A program made the translations under genes and the position numbers. From positions 1-23,051 of the forward strand of contig JANNHP010000112.1 of the NCBI GenBank assembly GCA_031404455.1: a stretch of 23,051 nucleotides of DNA, written 5' to 3'. The stretch's first letter is position 1. The number at the start of each line of letters is the position of its first letter. The DNA is from JANNHP01 sp031404455. Its GTDB lineage: Bacteria; Planctomycetota; JAJSAM01; JAJVHW01. Below the pieces are notes generated by a model. It ran no database searches and was not told the DNA's origin. It was given only the letters and a program-made list of their open reading frames with translations. Below are positions 1-6,460 of the stretch, one piece after another.

Positions 1-1
1 C

Positions 2-838
2 GACGGCGACAGCATCTACCGGCTCTTCTACGACACCATCAAGGGCGGCGACTTCCGCGCCCGCGAGGCCGACGTCTGGCGGCTCGCCCAGGTCAGCAAC
101 AACATCATCGACCAGTGCGTGGCGCAGGGCGTGCCGTTCGCCCGCGAGTACGGCGGCACGCTCGCGAACCGCTCGTTCGGCGGGGCGCAGGTGTCGCGCA
201 CCTTCTACGCGCGCGGCCAGACGGGGCAGCAACTGCTCCTCGGCTGCTACGCCGGCCTCTCGCGGCAGATCGCCGCGGGCAAGGTCACGATGCACACGCG
301 CGTGGAGATGCTCGACCTCGTCGTCGTGGACGGACGCGCGCGCGGGATCGTCACGCGGCACCTCGTCACCGGGAAGATCGAGACGTGGGCGGCGGACGCG
401 GTCGTCCTCGGCACCGGCGGCTACGCGAACGTCTTCTATCTCTCGACGAACGCGAAGGCGTGCAACGCCACCGCCATCTGGCGCGCGCACAAGCGCGGCG
501 CGGGGTTCGCCAACCCCTGCTACACGCAGATCCACCCGACGTGCATCCCCGCCGCCGACGAGCACGCGTCGAAGACGACGCTCATGTCGGAGTCGCTCCG
601 CAACGACGGCCGCGTGTGGGCGCCCTCGAAGCCCGGCGACAAGCGCGCGCCGAACACCATCCCCGAGAGCGAGCGCGACTACTACCTCGAGCGCCGCTAC
701 CCGAGCTACGGTAATCTGGCGCCCCGCGACGTTTCGAGCCGCGCGGCAAAGGTCGTCTGCGACGAGGGCCGCGGCGTCGGTCCAATCGGCCGCGGCGTCT
801 ACCGCGACTTCGCCGACGCCATCCAGCGTCTCGGCTAG
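2..838 (+). CDS. sdhA: Succinate dehydrogenase/fumarate reductase flavoprotein subunit, upstream part (5' truncated, ends at in-frame TAG)
   Basis: This is the FAD-binding catalytic subunit of respiratory complex II (succinate to fumarate, or the reverse), acting at the inner face of the cytoplasmic membrane. The reading frame is open from base 2, so the true start lies outside the window. Visible family motifs are the flavoprotein GTGGY segment, the substrate-region QIHPT at 527-541, an MSES..NDGRVW segment and the RDVSSRA segment that carries the conserved active-site arginine. The sequence looks like the soluble-type SdhA/FrdA of Bacteroidetes, planctomycetes and relatives. The frame stops at TAG 836-838 right after DAIQRLG, but homology resumes in the same frame without missing residues. 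The codon should probably be GAG (Glu) or AAG (Lys). Identity as SdhA is near certain; whether the stop is real is not. Confidence 0.93.
   Translation, partial: DGDSIYRLFYDTIKGGDFRAREADVWRLAQVSNNIIDQCVAQGVPFAREYGGTLANRSFGGAQVSRTFYARGQTGQQLLLGCYAGLSRQIAAGKVTMHTRVEMLDLVVVDGRARGIVTRHLVTGKIETWAADAVVLGTGGYANVFYLSTNAKACNATAIWRAHKRGAGFANPCYTQIHPTCIPAADEHASKTTLMSESLRNDGRVWAPSKPGDKRAPNTIPESERDYYLERRYPSYGNLAPRDVSSRAAKVVCDEGRGVGPIGRGVYRDFADAIQRLG
836..838 (+). other. In-frame amber codon interrupting sdhA
   Basis: TAG lies in the sdhA frame between ...DAIQRLG and DQIAQKYGNLFDMY..., which are contiguous in SdhA proteins. One base change from GAG or AAG would give it. TAG ends several other genes here (sdhB, the genes at 2433, 4558, 13922, 11344 and 20267), so general amber recoding is unlikely. 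The following base is G and no readthrough context is evident. Confidence 0.9.
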
Positions 839-874
839 GACCAGATCGCGCAGAAGTACGGCAACCTCTTCGAC

Positions 875-1651
875 ATGTACGCGAACATCACCGGCGAGAA
901 CCCGTACGCGGTGCCGATGCGCATCTACCCCGCGCCGCACTACACGATGGGCGGCCTCTGGGTGGACTACGACCTCATGTCCACGGTGCCGGGGCTCTTC
1001 GTCATCGGCGAGGCGAACTTCTCCGACCACGGCGCCAACCGTCTCGGCGCGTCGGCGCTCATGCAGGGACTCGCCGACGGCTACTTCGTGCTGCCCTACA
1101 CGATGGGCGGCTACCTCGCGACCGCGGGCACGAGCAGCGTGAAGACGGACCACGCGGAGTTCCAGGCCGCGGCGAAAGCGGTCGACGAACGCGGGAGGAA
1201 GCTCATGGGCATCGGCGGCAAGCGCTCGCCCGATTCGTTCCACGTCGAGCTCGGCAAGGTGATGTGGGACGAGTGCGGCATGGCGCGCACGGCGGCGGGA
1301 CTGAAGAAGGCGCTCGTGAAGATCCCCGAGATCCGCGAAGCGTTCTGGAAGGACCTGCGCATCCCCGGCGGCGCCTCGGACATGAACCAGACGCTCGAGA
1401 AGGCCGGCCGCGTGGCCGACTTCCTGGAGTTCGCGGAGCTCATGTGCCAGGACGCGCTCGCGCGCGAGGAGAGCTGCGGCGGCCACTTCCGCGAGGAGTA
1501 CCAGACCTCGGAGGGCGAGGCGAAGCGCGACGACGAGAAGTTCGCGCACGCGAGCGTCTGGGAACATCTGGGCGAGGGCAAGGCACCGGCGATGCACAAG
1601 GAGCCTCTCACCTTCGAGAACGTCCACCTGGCGACGCGGAGCTACAAGTAA
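875..1651 (+). CDS. sdhA: Succinate dehydrogenase/fumarate reductase flavoprotein subunit, downstream part
   Basis: This continues sdhA in the same frame as the upstream piece. Homology begins at base 839, and 875 is only the first ATG after the TAG. It carries the catalytic core: PAPHYTMGG with the substrate-binding His codon at 938-940, VIGEANFSDHGANRLGASALMQG with the conserved Arg at 1040-1042, and the helical C-terminal domain. No ribosome-binding site precedes ATG 875, and a protein starting there would lack the FAD domain, so it is not an independent gene. The stop TAA (1649-1651) overlaps the sdhB start by one base. If the TAG is an assembly or sequencing error, sdhA is one intact gene from before base 2 to 1651. 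Confidence 0.9.
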   Translation: MYANITGENPYAVPMRIYPAPHYTMGGLWVDYDLMSTVPGLFVIGEANFSDHGANRLGASALMQGLADGYFVLPYTMGGYLATAGTSSVKTDHAEFQAAAKAVDERGRKLMGIGGKRSPDSFHVELGKVMWDECGMARTAAGLKKALVKIPEIREAFWKDLRIPGGASDMNQTLEKAGRVADFLEFAELMCQDALAREESCGGHFREEYQTSEGEAKRDDEKFAHASVWEHLGEGKAPAMHKEPLTFENVHLATRSYK

Positions 1652-2424
1652 TGGACCTCACCCTGAACGTGTGGCGGCAGACGGGCCCGAAGGCCCCGGG
1701 CCGCTTCGAGAAGTACGCGGCGAAGGGCATCAGCGAGCACATCTCGTTCCTCGAGATGCTCGACCTCGTCAACGAAGGCCTGCTCGCCGAGGGCAAGGAG
1801 CCGATCGCCTTCGAGCACGACTGCCGCGAGGGCATCTGCGGATCGTGCGGGATGATCGTGAACGGCTCGGCGCACGGCCCGAAGAAGCTCACCACCGTCT
1901 GCCAGTTGCACATGCGCAACTTCAAGGACGGCGACGTCATCCACGTGGAGCCGTGGCGCGCGCGCGCCTTCCCGGTCATCAAGGACCTCGTCGTGGACCG
2001 CTCGTCCTTCGACCGCGTGATCCAGAAGGGCGGCTTCATCTCGACGAACTCGGGGTCGGCGCCGGACGCGAATGCCGTCCCCGTCCCGAAGCACGACGCC
2101 GAATCGGCCATGGACGCCGCCGCGTGCATCGGCTGCGGTGCCTGCGTCGCCGCGTGCCCGAACGCCAGCGCGATGCTCTTCGTCGCGGCGAAGGTCGCGC
2201 ACCTCGGGCGTCTGCCGCAGGGCAAGCCCGAGAAGGACCGCCGCGTCGTCGGCATGGTCGAGCAGATGGACGCCGAGGGCTTCGGCAACTGCACGAACCA
2301 CTACGAGTGCATGGAGGCGTGCCCGAAGGGCATCGACGTGAAGTTCATCGCGGAGATGAACCGCGCGTACGCGAAGGCCGGCGTGTCGCGGACCGAGGAG
2401 AAGGCGGACGGCGGGACGGGGTAG
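1651..2424 (+). CDS. sdhB: Succinate dehydrogenase/fumarate reductase iron-sulfur subunit
   Basis: This 257-aa subunit passes electrons from the SdhA flavin through three Fe-S clusters to the membrane quinone site. All ligands are visible. The [2Fe-2S] cluster uses C58, C63, C66 and C84 (CREGICGSCG then VC). The [4Fe-4S] cluster uses C159, C162, C165 and C224. The [3Fe-4S] cluster uses C169, C214 and C220. The ATG overlaps the sdhA stop (TAATG), so the two genes are translationally coupled. The length fits the family. The pattern is the soluble-type SdhB/FrdB usually paired with a single SdhC-type membrane subunit, which would be expected upstream of the window. No sdhC or sdhD follows. Its intact state argues that selection on the complex continues despite the TAG in sdhA. 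Confidence 0.96.
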   Translation: MDLTLNVWRQTGPKAPGRFEKYAAKGISEHISFLEMLDLVNEGLLAEGKEPIAFEHDCREGICGSCGMIVNGSAHGPKKLTTVCQLHMRNFKDGDVIHVEPWRARAFPVIKDLVVDRSSFDRVIQKGGFISTNSGSAPDANAVPVPKHDAESAMDAAACIGCGACVAACPNASAMLFVAAKVAHLGRLPQGKPEKDRRVVGMVEQMDAEGFGNCTNHYECMEACPKGIDVKFIAEMNRAYAKAGVSRTEEKADGGTG

Positions 2425-2432
2425 GGCGTTCC

Positions 2433-2924
2433 GTGGCGCGCGGGCGATTCGAGACGTGGATCGACGAGCCCGGCCGCGACGTGCGGGCCATCAGCCTCTC
2501 ACGTCCCTGGACGTTCGAGAGCCCGTTCGGCGGCGAGCCGTTCGTGTTGCTGCTCGTCGTCTGCGATCCGAACGTGACGAGCGACGAACGGGTGTCCGTG
2601 AGCGACCAGATCGTGCGGAGCGGTTGCCGCTACGTCTGTGCGGCCGGACACGAGTGCTCGCAGTGGGATACGTCGGTCGACATGTCGTACATCGAGTCCC
2701 ACCCTGGTCTCGACCCGCCACCGGAGACGTTCATCATGACGTCGTGGCACGAGCGAGAGCCGATCTCGGAGACTGTTGACTTTGCCCTCGAGTGCACGAA
2801 CTTCGACGCCCACGAGTTCACGCGGTACCTGGTCGCGTTCCTCGGCGAGGACACGCCGTCGAGAGCCGAGTTCGAATCGGCGATGCGGACGAAGCGCCGC
2901 GGGGGTTACCCGCCGACGAAGTAG
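2433..2924 (+). CDS. Small hypothetical protein (possibly DUF7684 family)
   Basis: A 163-aa protein predicted from GTG 2433, eight bases after the sdhB stop, so it may be co-transcribed with sdh. The alternative is that it belongs to the accessory patch to its right. It has no signal peptide or membrane segment. Recognisable blocks are FVLLLVVCDPNVTSDE, IVRSGCRYVCAAGHECSQWDTSVD and FIMTSWHEREPISE. This pattern resembles a small family of unknown function that I recall as DUF7684, an assignment I could not check. There are four cysteines. No convincing Shine-Dalgarno sequence is seen. Its last 19 bases overlap the 3' end of the convergent toxin gene. Function unknown. Confidence 0.72.
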   Translation: MARGRFETWIDEPGRDVRAISLSRPWTFESPFGGEPFVLLLVVCDPNVTSDERVSVSDQIVRSGCRYVCAAGHECSQWDTSVDMSYIESHPGLDPPPETFIMTSWHEREPISETVDFALECTNFDAHEFTRYLVAFLGEDTPSRAEFESAMRTKRRGGYPPTK

Positions 2925-3223
2925 TGACGCCCTCGCTCCGCCTGCTCGACCACGCGACGCAGGTCTGCTGCGAGCGGACGCAGGTCGGGAAGCCGGTTGG
3001 ACTTGGCGCGGATCGTGACGAGTGCGATTCCAGGCGGGACGGAATGGTCACGATGGATGCCTCGATCAACGGTCACGAGCACGTCGAACCTGCCCGCCGC
3101 CAGCCGAAGGAGCGCGCCGTTCTTGTAGCTCGCCCAACCCATTCCGCGGACCGTCCAGACCTCGTGTCCGGGCAGATCTATGGTGAGTTCGCGCGGGACG
3201 CACTCATCGAGGAGGACGCGCAT
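2906..3223 (-). CDS. DUF5615 PIN-like toxin of a toxin-antitoxin pair
   Basis: This 105-aa protein matches the DUF5615 (Mut7-C/PIN-like) family: MRVLLDECVP at the N-terminus, HEVWTVRGMGWASYKNGALL, FDVLVTVDRGIH and a closing IRAKSNRLPDLRPL. The conserved acidic residues D6, E7 and D53 are where PIN-type nucleases bind metal. Members are usually VapC-like RNases encoded after a DUF433 antitoxin, as here. Its ATG lies inside the 3' end of the antitoxin gene (20-bp overlap), which indicates coupling. Its 3' end overlaps the convergent gene at 2433-2924 by 19 bp. RNase activity is inferred from the family and not shown. Confidence 0.87.
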   Translation of the reverse strand: MRVLLDECVPRELTIDLPGHEVWTVRGMGWASYKNGALLRLAAGRFDVLVTVDRGIHRDHSVPPGIALVTIRAKSNRLPDLRPLAADLRRVVEQAERGRHYFVGG

Positions 3224-3479
3224 GCTCCTCCACGAGCCGTTGCGCGAGCGCCAGCGAGGCGATCGCCTGCTCGCGGCTCACGCCCGGGAACTGGTCCAGG
3301 AACTCGTCGAGCGGATCGCCGCCGGCGAGGTAGTCGATGAGATTCTTGAACGGCACGCGGGTGCCGACGAAGACCGGCATGCCGCTCATGATGTCGGGAT
3401 CGCTGTGGACCACGGCCTTTCGGCTCCGACGAACGGGCTTGCGACGGGGCTTCGCGCGGCGAACTGCGGTGGTCGTCAT
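3204..3479 (-). CDS. DUF433 domain antitoxin
   Basis: A 91-aa protein whose residues 23-85 match DUF433, a winged-helix-like antitoxin family: HSDPDIMSGMPVFVGTRVPFKNLIDYL, then LDEFLDQFPGVSREQAIASL. It likely neutralises the adjacent DUF5615 toxin and represses the operon. Residues 1-22 form an unusual Arg/Lys-rich tail that could contact DNA or RNA. The start at 3479 is preferred over upstream in-frame starts because homology begins just after it and a TAGACT hexamer lies seven bases upstream, with no Shine-Dalgarno sequence. The alternative starts would add low-complexity sequence that runs into the divergent HIT gene. Confidence 0.85.
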   Translation of the reverse strand: MTTTAVRRAKPRRKPVRRSRKAVVHSDPDIMSGMPVFVGTRVPFKNLIDYLAGGDPLDEFLDQFPGVSREQAIASLALAQRLVEEHARPPR

Positions 3480-3486
3480 GGCGGTG

Positions 3487-3492
3487 AGTCTA
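3487..3492 (-). promoter_or_regulatory. Putative -10 element (TAGACT) for the DUF433/DUF5615 operon, leaderless type
   Basis: TAGACT on the minus strand ends seven bases before ATG 3479. Transcription would start at or next to the start codon. No Shine-Dalgarno sequence is present and no clear -35 element was found. The same arrangement recurs at 4466-4471 and 6430-6435. Confidence 0.5.
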
Positions 3493-3582
3493 ACCGCCGG
3501 TCCGGAGACGCGGCGGTCGCCGTGACCACGGGGTTGCGCGCCGCGCCGTGCTGCGAGACCATCCTGCGATGGAGCCGCCGCG

Positions 3583-4119
3583 ATGACCACGATCGACCCC
3601 GCGTTCGTCGTCCACGAGACCGCGCACTGGATCGTCAACCACGGCATGCACGCCGTGCTGCCGGGCTACCTGATGGTCGCGGCGAGGTCCGGCGCGGACT
3701 TCGTGGATCTCCCGGCTGAGGCGCTCGCGGAACTCGGGCCGCTGCTCGCGCACGCGACGTCGGTGATCCGGACGACGCTCGGCGCCGAGCGCGTCTACGC
3801 GGGCCGCTACGGTCACTCGCCCGGGTGGTCGGTGCACTTCCACCTGATCCCCGTCTACCCGTGGCTCGTCGAGGACTTCCATCGCGACGCGAGCTACGCG
3901 GCCGTGCGGGCCCTCTGCGCCCACGGACGTCCGATGTCGCCCGACGGCGCGGATCTCACGCTCTTCGTCTGGCGCGAGTGGACCACGGCCGAAGGACGCG
4001 GCGCGCGCACGGCGCCGGGACCGTCGGTCCGCGAGGCGATCGGACTGCTGCGCGTGGCGTTCGCCGGTGCCGCGACACGGTCGGACGCGGGAAGCGGAGC
4101 GTCTCGATCCTCCCGCTGA
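3583..4119 (+). CDS. HIT-family (histidine triad) protein with altered first triad position
   Basis: A 178-aa cytoplasmic protein of the HIT superfamily, whose members hydrolyse or transfer nucleotides from phosphoramidates or dinucleoside polyphosphates. The region VLPGYLMVAARSGADFVDL matches the first strands of the fold. SVHFHLIPVYPW (residues 83-94) aligns with the family motif H-x-H-x-H-L-I-P. The nucleophile (middle) His is H85 and the last is H87, while the first His is replaced by S83. The substrate cannot be told from sequence. Residues after about 140 are a poorly conserved Arg/Ala/Ser-rich tail. It is divergent from the antitoxin gene and ends six bases before the convergent ytxJ gene. 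The ribosome-binding site is weak. Confidence 0.8.
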   Translation: MTTIDPAFVVHETAHWIVNHGMHAVLPGYLMVAARSGADFVDLPAEALAELGPLLAHATSVIRTTLGAERVYAGRYGHSPGWSVHFHLIPVYPWLVEDFHRDASYAAVRALCAHGRPMSPDGADLTLFVWREWTTAEGRGARTAPGPSVREAIGLLRVAFAGAATRSDAGSGASRSSR

Positions 4120-4125
4120 CGCGCC

Positions 4126-4458
4126 TCAGCGCCCCGCGGAGACCGCGTCCACGAGCGCCGACCGCCGGATCGCGCTGTGCGACGAGTGCCAGACGACGCG
4201 GCCCTTGCGGACGAGGATCGCCTGCGGCGATTCGTGACGGACGCCGGTCGCCGCCGCGACGTGCAGGGACCACGGCCGCTCGGCGATGACGTCGATCCAG
4301 GCCGTCGGCACCTCCGGCCAAGCCGCGCAGAACGCCTCGTACTCGGCGAACGCCTTGGCGCTGACGGGGCAGATCAACGAGTGCTTGAAGACGAGGAACT
4401 CGGGCGCGGCGAGGGCCGCGTCGATCGAGGTCAGATCCGCGAACCGGGCGCTCGGCAT
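4126..4458 (-). CDS. ytxJ: YtxJ/BrxC-type monothiol bacilliredoxin
   Basis: A 110-aa thioredoxin-fold protein matching YtxJ: FLVFKHSLICPVSAKAFAEYEAF around the active-site C30 (CPVS), then WIDVIAERPWSLHVAAATGVRHESPQAILVRKGRVVWHSSH. In Bacillus the family member (BrxC) removes bacillithiol from mixed disulfides on proteins. Here the single reactive Cys, the cis-Pro context ESPQ and the GRVVWHSSH block are all present, so the same activity is plausible. It implies bacillithiol or a similar low-molecular-weight thiol in this organism, but no synthesis gene (bshA/B/C) is in the window. There is no Shine-Dalgarno sequence; a TAGTCT hexamer lies seven bases upstream of ATG 4458. Confidence 0.9.
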   Translation of the reverse strand: MPSARFADLTSIDAALAAPEFLVFKHSLICPVSAKAFAEYEAFCAAWPEVPTAWIDVIAERPWSLHVAAATGVRHESPQAILVRKGRVVWHSSHSAIRRSALVDAVSAGR

Positions 4459-4465
4459 GCGCAGA

Positions 4466-4471
4466 AGACTA
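4466..4471 (-). promoter_or_regulatory. Putative -10 element (TAGTCT) for ytxJ, leaderless type
   Basis: TAGTCT on the minus strand is separated from ATG 4458 by seven bases, with no ribosome-binding site between. This is the spacing expected when the transcript begins at the start codon. No -35 element is recognisable. Confidence 0.5.
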
Positions 4472-4519
4472 CCCCGGCGCGCAACCCGATTCCTCCATGG
4501 CGCCGCCGCCGCCTCGGCC

Positions 4520-4525
4520 TATCCT
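4520..4525 (+). promoter_or_regulatory. Putative -10 element (TATCCT) for the exported protein gene at 4558
   Basis: TATCCT stands in an otherwise C/G-rich stretch, and the expected transcript start near 4532 would leave a short leader containing the GAGGAG ribosome-binding site (4547-4552). No matching -35 element is seen, so support is modest. Confidence 0.35.
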
Positions 4526-4557
4526 CCGCCGCCCTAGCGAACCCCTGAGGAGCGAAC

Positions 4558-5529
4558 ATGATCCGACGCCTCGCCGTGCTCTGCCTCGCCGCGCTCTTCC
4601 TCGTGCTCCCCGCCGGATCCGCGTCGGCACGCCCGAGCGCCGTCACCCTCCTGCGCGAGGAGCTCGAGTTGCGCCGCGACGTCGACCTCGCGGGCACGCT
4701 CGACAAGGCGGGGAAGAAGCAGTTGAAGGCCGTCAACGCCGCGCTCAAGCTCCTCGACAAGCCGGCGGACACGCTCGCCGACCAGGTGAAGGTCGCCTCG
4801 ACGCTCGCGAAGTCGCTCGCGAAGGCGTTCCCCGCCGAGTTCCCGAAGGCGCTGAACGACTTCCAGACGCTGGTCGCGTTCCTCGCGAGCGACCTCCGGT
4901 TCGCGGCCGAGCAGCAGTATGCGGCGCTCGCGGCCGCGGTGCCGGGGATCAAGTCCACGGTGCTCCACGACCGGGCCGAGACGCAGCGGGTTGCGGCGCG
5001 CGAGGAACTCGATCTCGCGGCCGCCGCGGCGGACCCGTTCGAGGCGTTCGCCATCCTGAAGAGCGCGGCGAAATTCATCGCGAAGGGCCGGAAGTACGCG
5101 GCGAAGGATCCGTTCGTCGAGACCGTCTCCGCGTCGCTCGAGTTCGTCCCCGCGGCGGCGGAGTCGTTCACGGCGCAGAACACGACCGTGCGCTACACGG
5201 CGTCGGGACCCGTGCTCTTCATCGACGGCAACTCGTCGAGGAACGGCCGCTTCATCGACGTGCAGATGTCGTCCGGGAGCCTCGATCCCATCAATGGGAC
5301 CGGCACGTTCAACGTCGAAGTCGCGGTGAGCGTCGGCACGGACCCGGTCACCATCTCGAACCGCTATCTCACGAGCACGGCCACGCTCACGCTGACGACG
5401 TTCGACCTCGCCGCGAAGCGCATCACCGGCACGTTCTCGTTCACGGCGAAGGACGGCTTCGGCCCGACGGCGCTGACGCTGAACGCGACGAACGGAGCCC
5501 TCGACGTGAAGGACTTCACGGTCGAGTAG
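4558..5529 (+). CDS. Exported protein with N-terminal helical region and C-terminal beta domain, function unknown
   Basis: A 323-aa protein. Residues 1-24 are a clear Sec signal peptide (MIRRL, a hydrophobic stretch, then a SASA cleavage site). Residues 25 to about 190 are rich in Ala, Leu, Lys and Glu and look helical, with coiled-coil-like stretches. Residues about 205-323 are rich in Thr, Val and Ser with alternating hydrophobics (for example TLTLTTFDLAAKRITGTFSFTA), suggesting a compact beta-sandwich similar to exported-protein domains that carry a GTFSF-type strand. The start is well supported by GAGGAG five bases upstream. It is convergent with the ferredoxin-MBL gene, whose stop is only six bases away. 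I recognise no enzyme motif and assign no function. Confidence 0.8.
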   Translation: MIRRLAVLCLAALFLVLPAGSASARPSAVTLLREELELRRDVDLAGTLDKAGKKQLKAVNAALKLLDKPADTLADQVKVASTLAKSLAKAFPAEFPKALNDFQTLVAFLASDLRFAAEQQYAALAAAVPGIKSTVLHDRAETQRVAAREELDLAAAAADPFEAFAILKSAAKFIAKGRKYAAKDPFVETVSASLEFVPAAAESFTAQNTTVRYTASGPVLFIDGNSSRNGRFIDVQMSSGSLDPINGTGTFNVEVAVSVGTDPVTISNRYLTSTATLTLTTFDLAAKRITGTFSFTAKDGFGPTALTLNATNGALDVKDFTVE

Positions 5530-5535
5530 CGGCGC

Positions 5536-6423
5536 TCACCACTCCACGCCCGCCCGCGACGTCTCCATCCACGCGATGCAGCGCGCCATCCGCTCGCGCA
5601 TCTCCGGCTTCGGAAACGTGCAGCGCCGTCCGTGTCCCGGCAGCACCCACGAGAAGTCGTACGCCGCGAGGCGCCGCATCGACGCGATCTGCACGCCCCA
5701 GTCCATCCAGCACGCGTCGCGGAAGGCGTAGAGCTCGCCGAGCCGCGCGCTCCACGCGAGGTGGTCGCCCGAGAAGAGGAACTCGTCCTTCCAGAGGAGG
5801 CACGAGGAGCCCGGCGTGTGGCCGGGGACGGGGATGACGACGAGGTCCGCCGCGATTCGCACGGGGTCCTCGCCGCGCACCTTCACCTCGACGTCCGCGG
5901 TGTCGTCCTCCACGTCGTCCTCGTGCAGCACTCGCTCGCAACCGAAGTGCGCGCGGAACTTGGCGTGGTCGGCGACGTCGTCGCGGTGGGTGAGGAACAT
6001 CGTCTTCACGCCGCCGAGCGCCTCGATCCGCTTCACGAGCGGTGCCACGAACCGAGGCGAGTCGACGAGGACGTTGCCCTCGGGACGTACGACCAGATAG
6101 CTCGCCGCACCGAAGCTCGACTTGCTGTGGAACCCGCAGTGGAAGACGCCGGGCGCGATCTCGTCGGGGAACGCCGCGACGGCCGCCGCGGCGTCGCGGT
6201 CCGACGTCGTGCCGATCGACGCCGTCGGGCAGGAAACGAGCGCCTGCATCGCGCGCCGCGCGTCGGCGTCGCTCGCCGGCTGCGCGTGGACCGCCGCCTG
6301 TTCGCCGCGACGCGTGAACGTGGCCGGCGCCATCCACCGGCACGTGTCGCAGTCGATGCAGGTCGAGTCGACGTAGAACTCGCCGGGGACGTTGGACGAG
6401 AGACGGCGGGCGGGAGTGGCCAC
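5536..6423 (-). CDS. Ferredoxin-domain / metallo-beta-lactamase-fold hydrolase fusion protein
   Basis: A 295-aa protein with an N-terminal small ferredoxin domain (cluster Cys C22, C25, C28 in CIDCDTC and C65 in SCPT) and a C-terminal MBL-fold domain. The usual HxHxDH metal motif appears as the variant THRDDVADH (H146, D148, D149, D152, H153), followed by PGHTPGS (H202), SGDH (D220) and LPGHGRR (H264). This order is known in MBL proteins of cyanobacteria, plants and various bacteria, with no settled substrate. The fused cluster suggests redox-linked or sulfur-related hydrolysis; that is inference. The start is a GTG (on the plus strand, cac) with TAGACT six bases upstream and no Shine-Dalgarno sequence. 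It starts 37 bases after the stop of the sigma-fusion gene. Confidence 0.88.
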   Translation of the reverse strand: MATPARRLSSNVPGEFYVDSTCIDCDTCRWMAPATFTRRGEQAAVHAQPASDADARRAMQALVSCPTASIGTTSDRDAAAAVAAFPDEIAPGVFHCGFHSKSSFGAASYLVVRPEGNVLVDSPRFVAPLVKRIEALGGVKTMFLTHRDDVADHAKFRAHFGCERVLHEDDVEDDTADVEVKVRGEDPVRIAADLVVIPVPGHTPGSSCLLWKDEFLFSGDHLAWSARLGELYAFRDACWMDWGVQIASMRRLAAYDFSWVLPGHGRRCTFPKPEMRERMARCIAWMETSRAGVEW

Positions 6424-6429
6424 GCCGCG

Positions 6430-6435
6430 AGTCTA
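6430..6435 (-). promoter_or_regulatory. Putative -10 element (TAGACT) for the ferredoxin-MBL gene, leaderless type
   Basis: TAGACT on the minus strand ends six bases before the GTG start at 6423, so transcription would begin at about the start codon. The gene lacks a Shine-Dalgarno sequence. The element implies that this gene can be expressed separately from the sigma-fusion gene just upstream. Confidence 0.5.
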
Positions 6436-6460
6436 CGGGGCGAGTTCGCCCGGCGATCCC

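Noticed and set aside
836..838. Amber codon read as pyrrolysine or general stop-codon reassignment
   Set aside because: TAG is the natural stop of several other genes in the window, and SdhA has no known special residue at this place.
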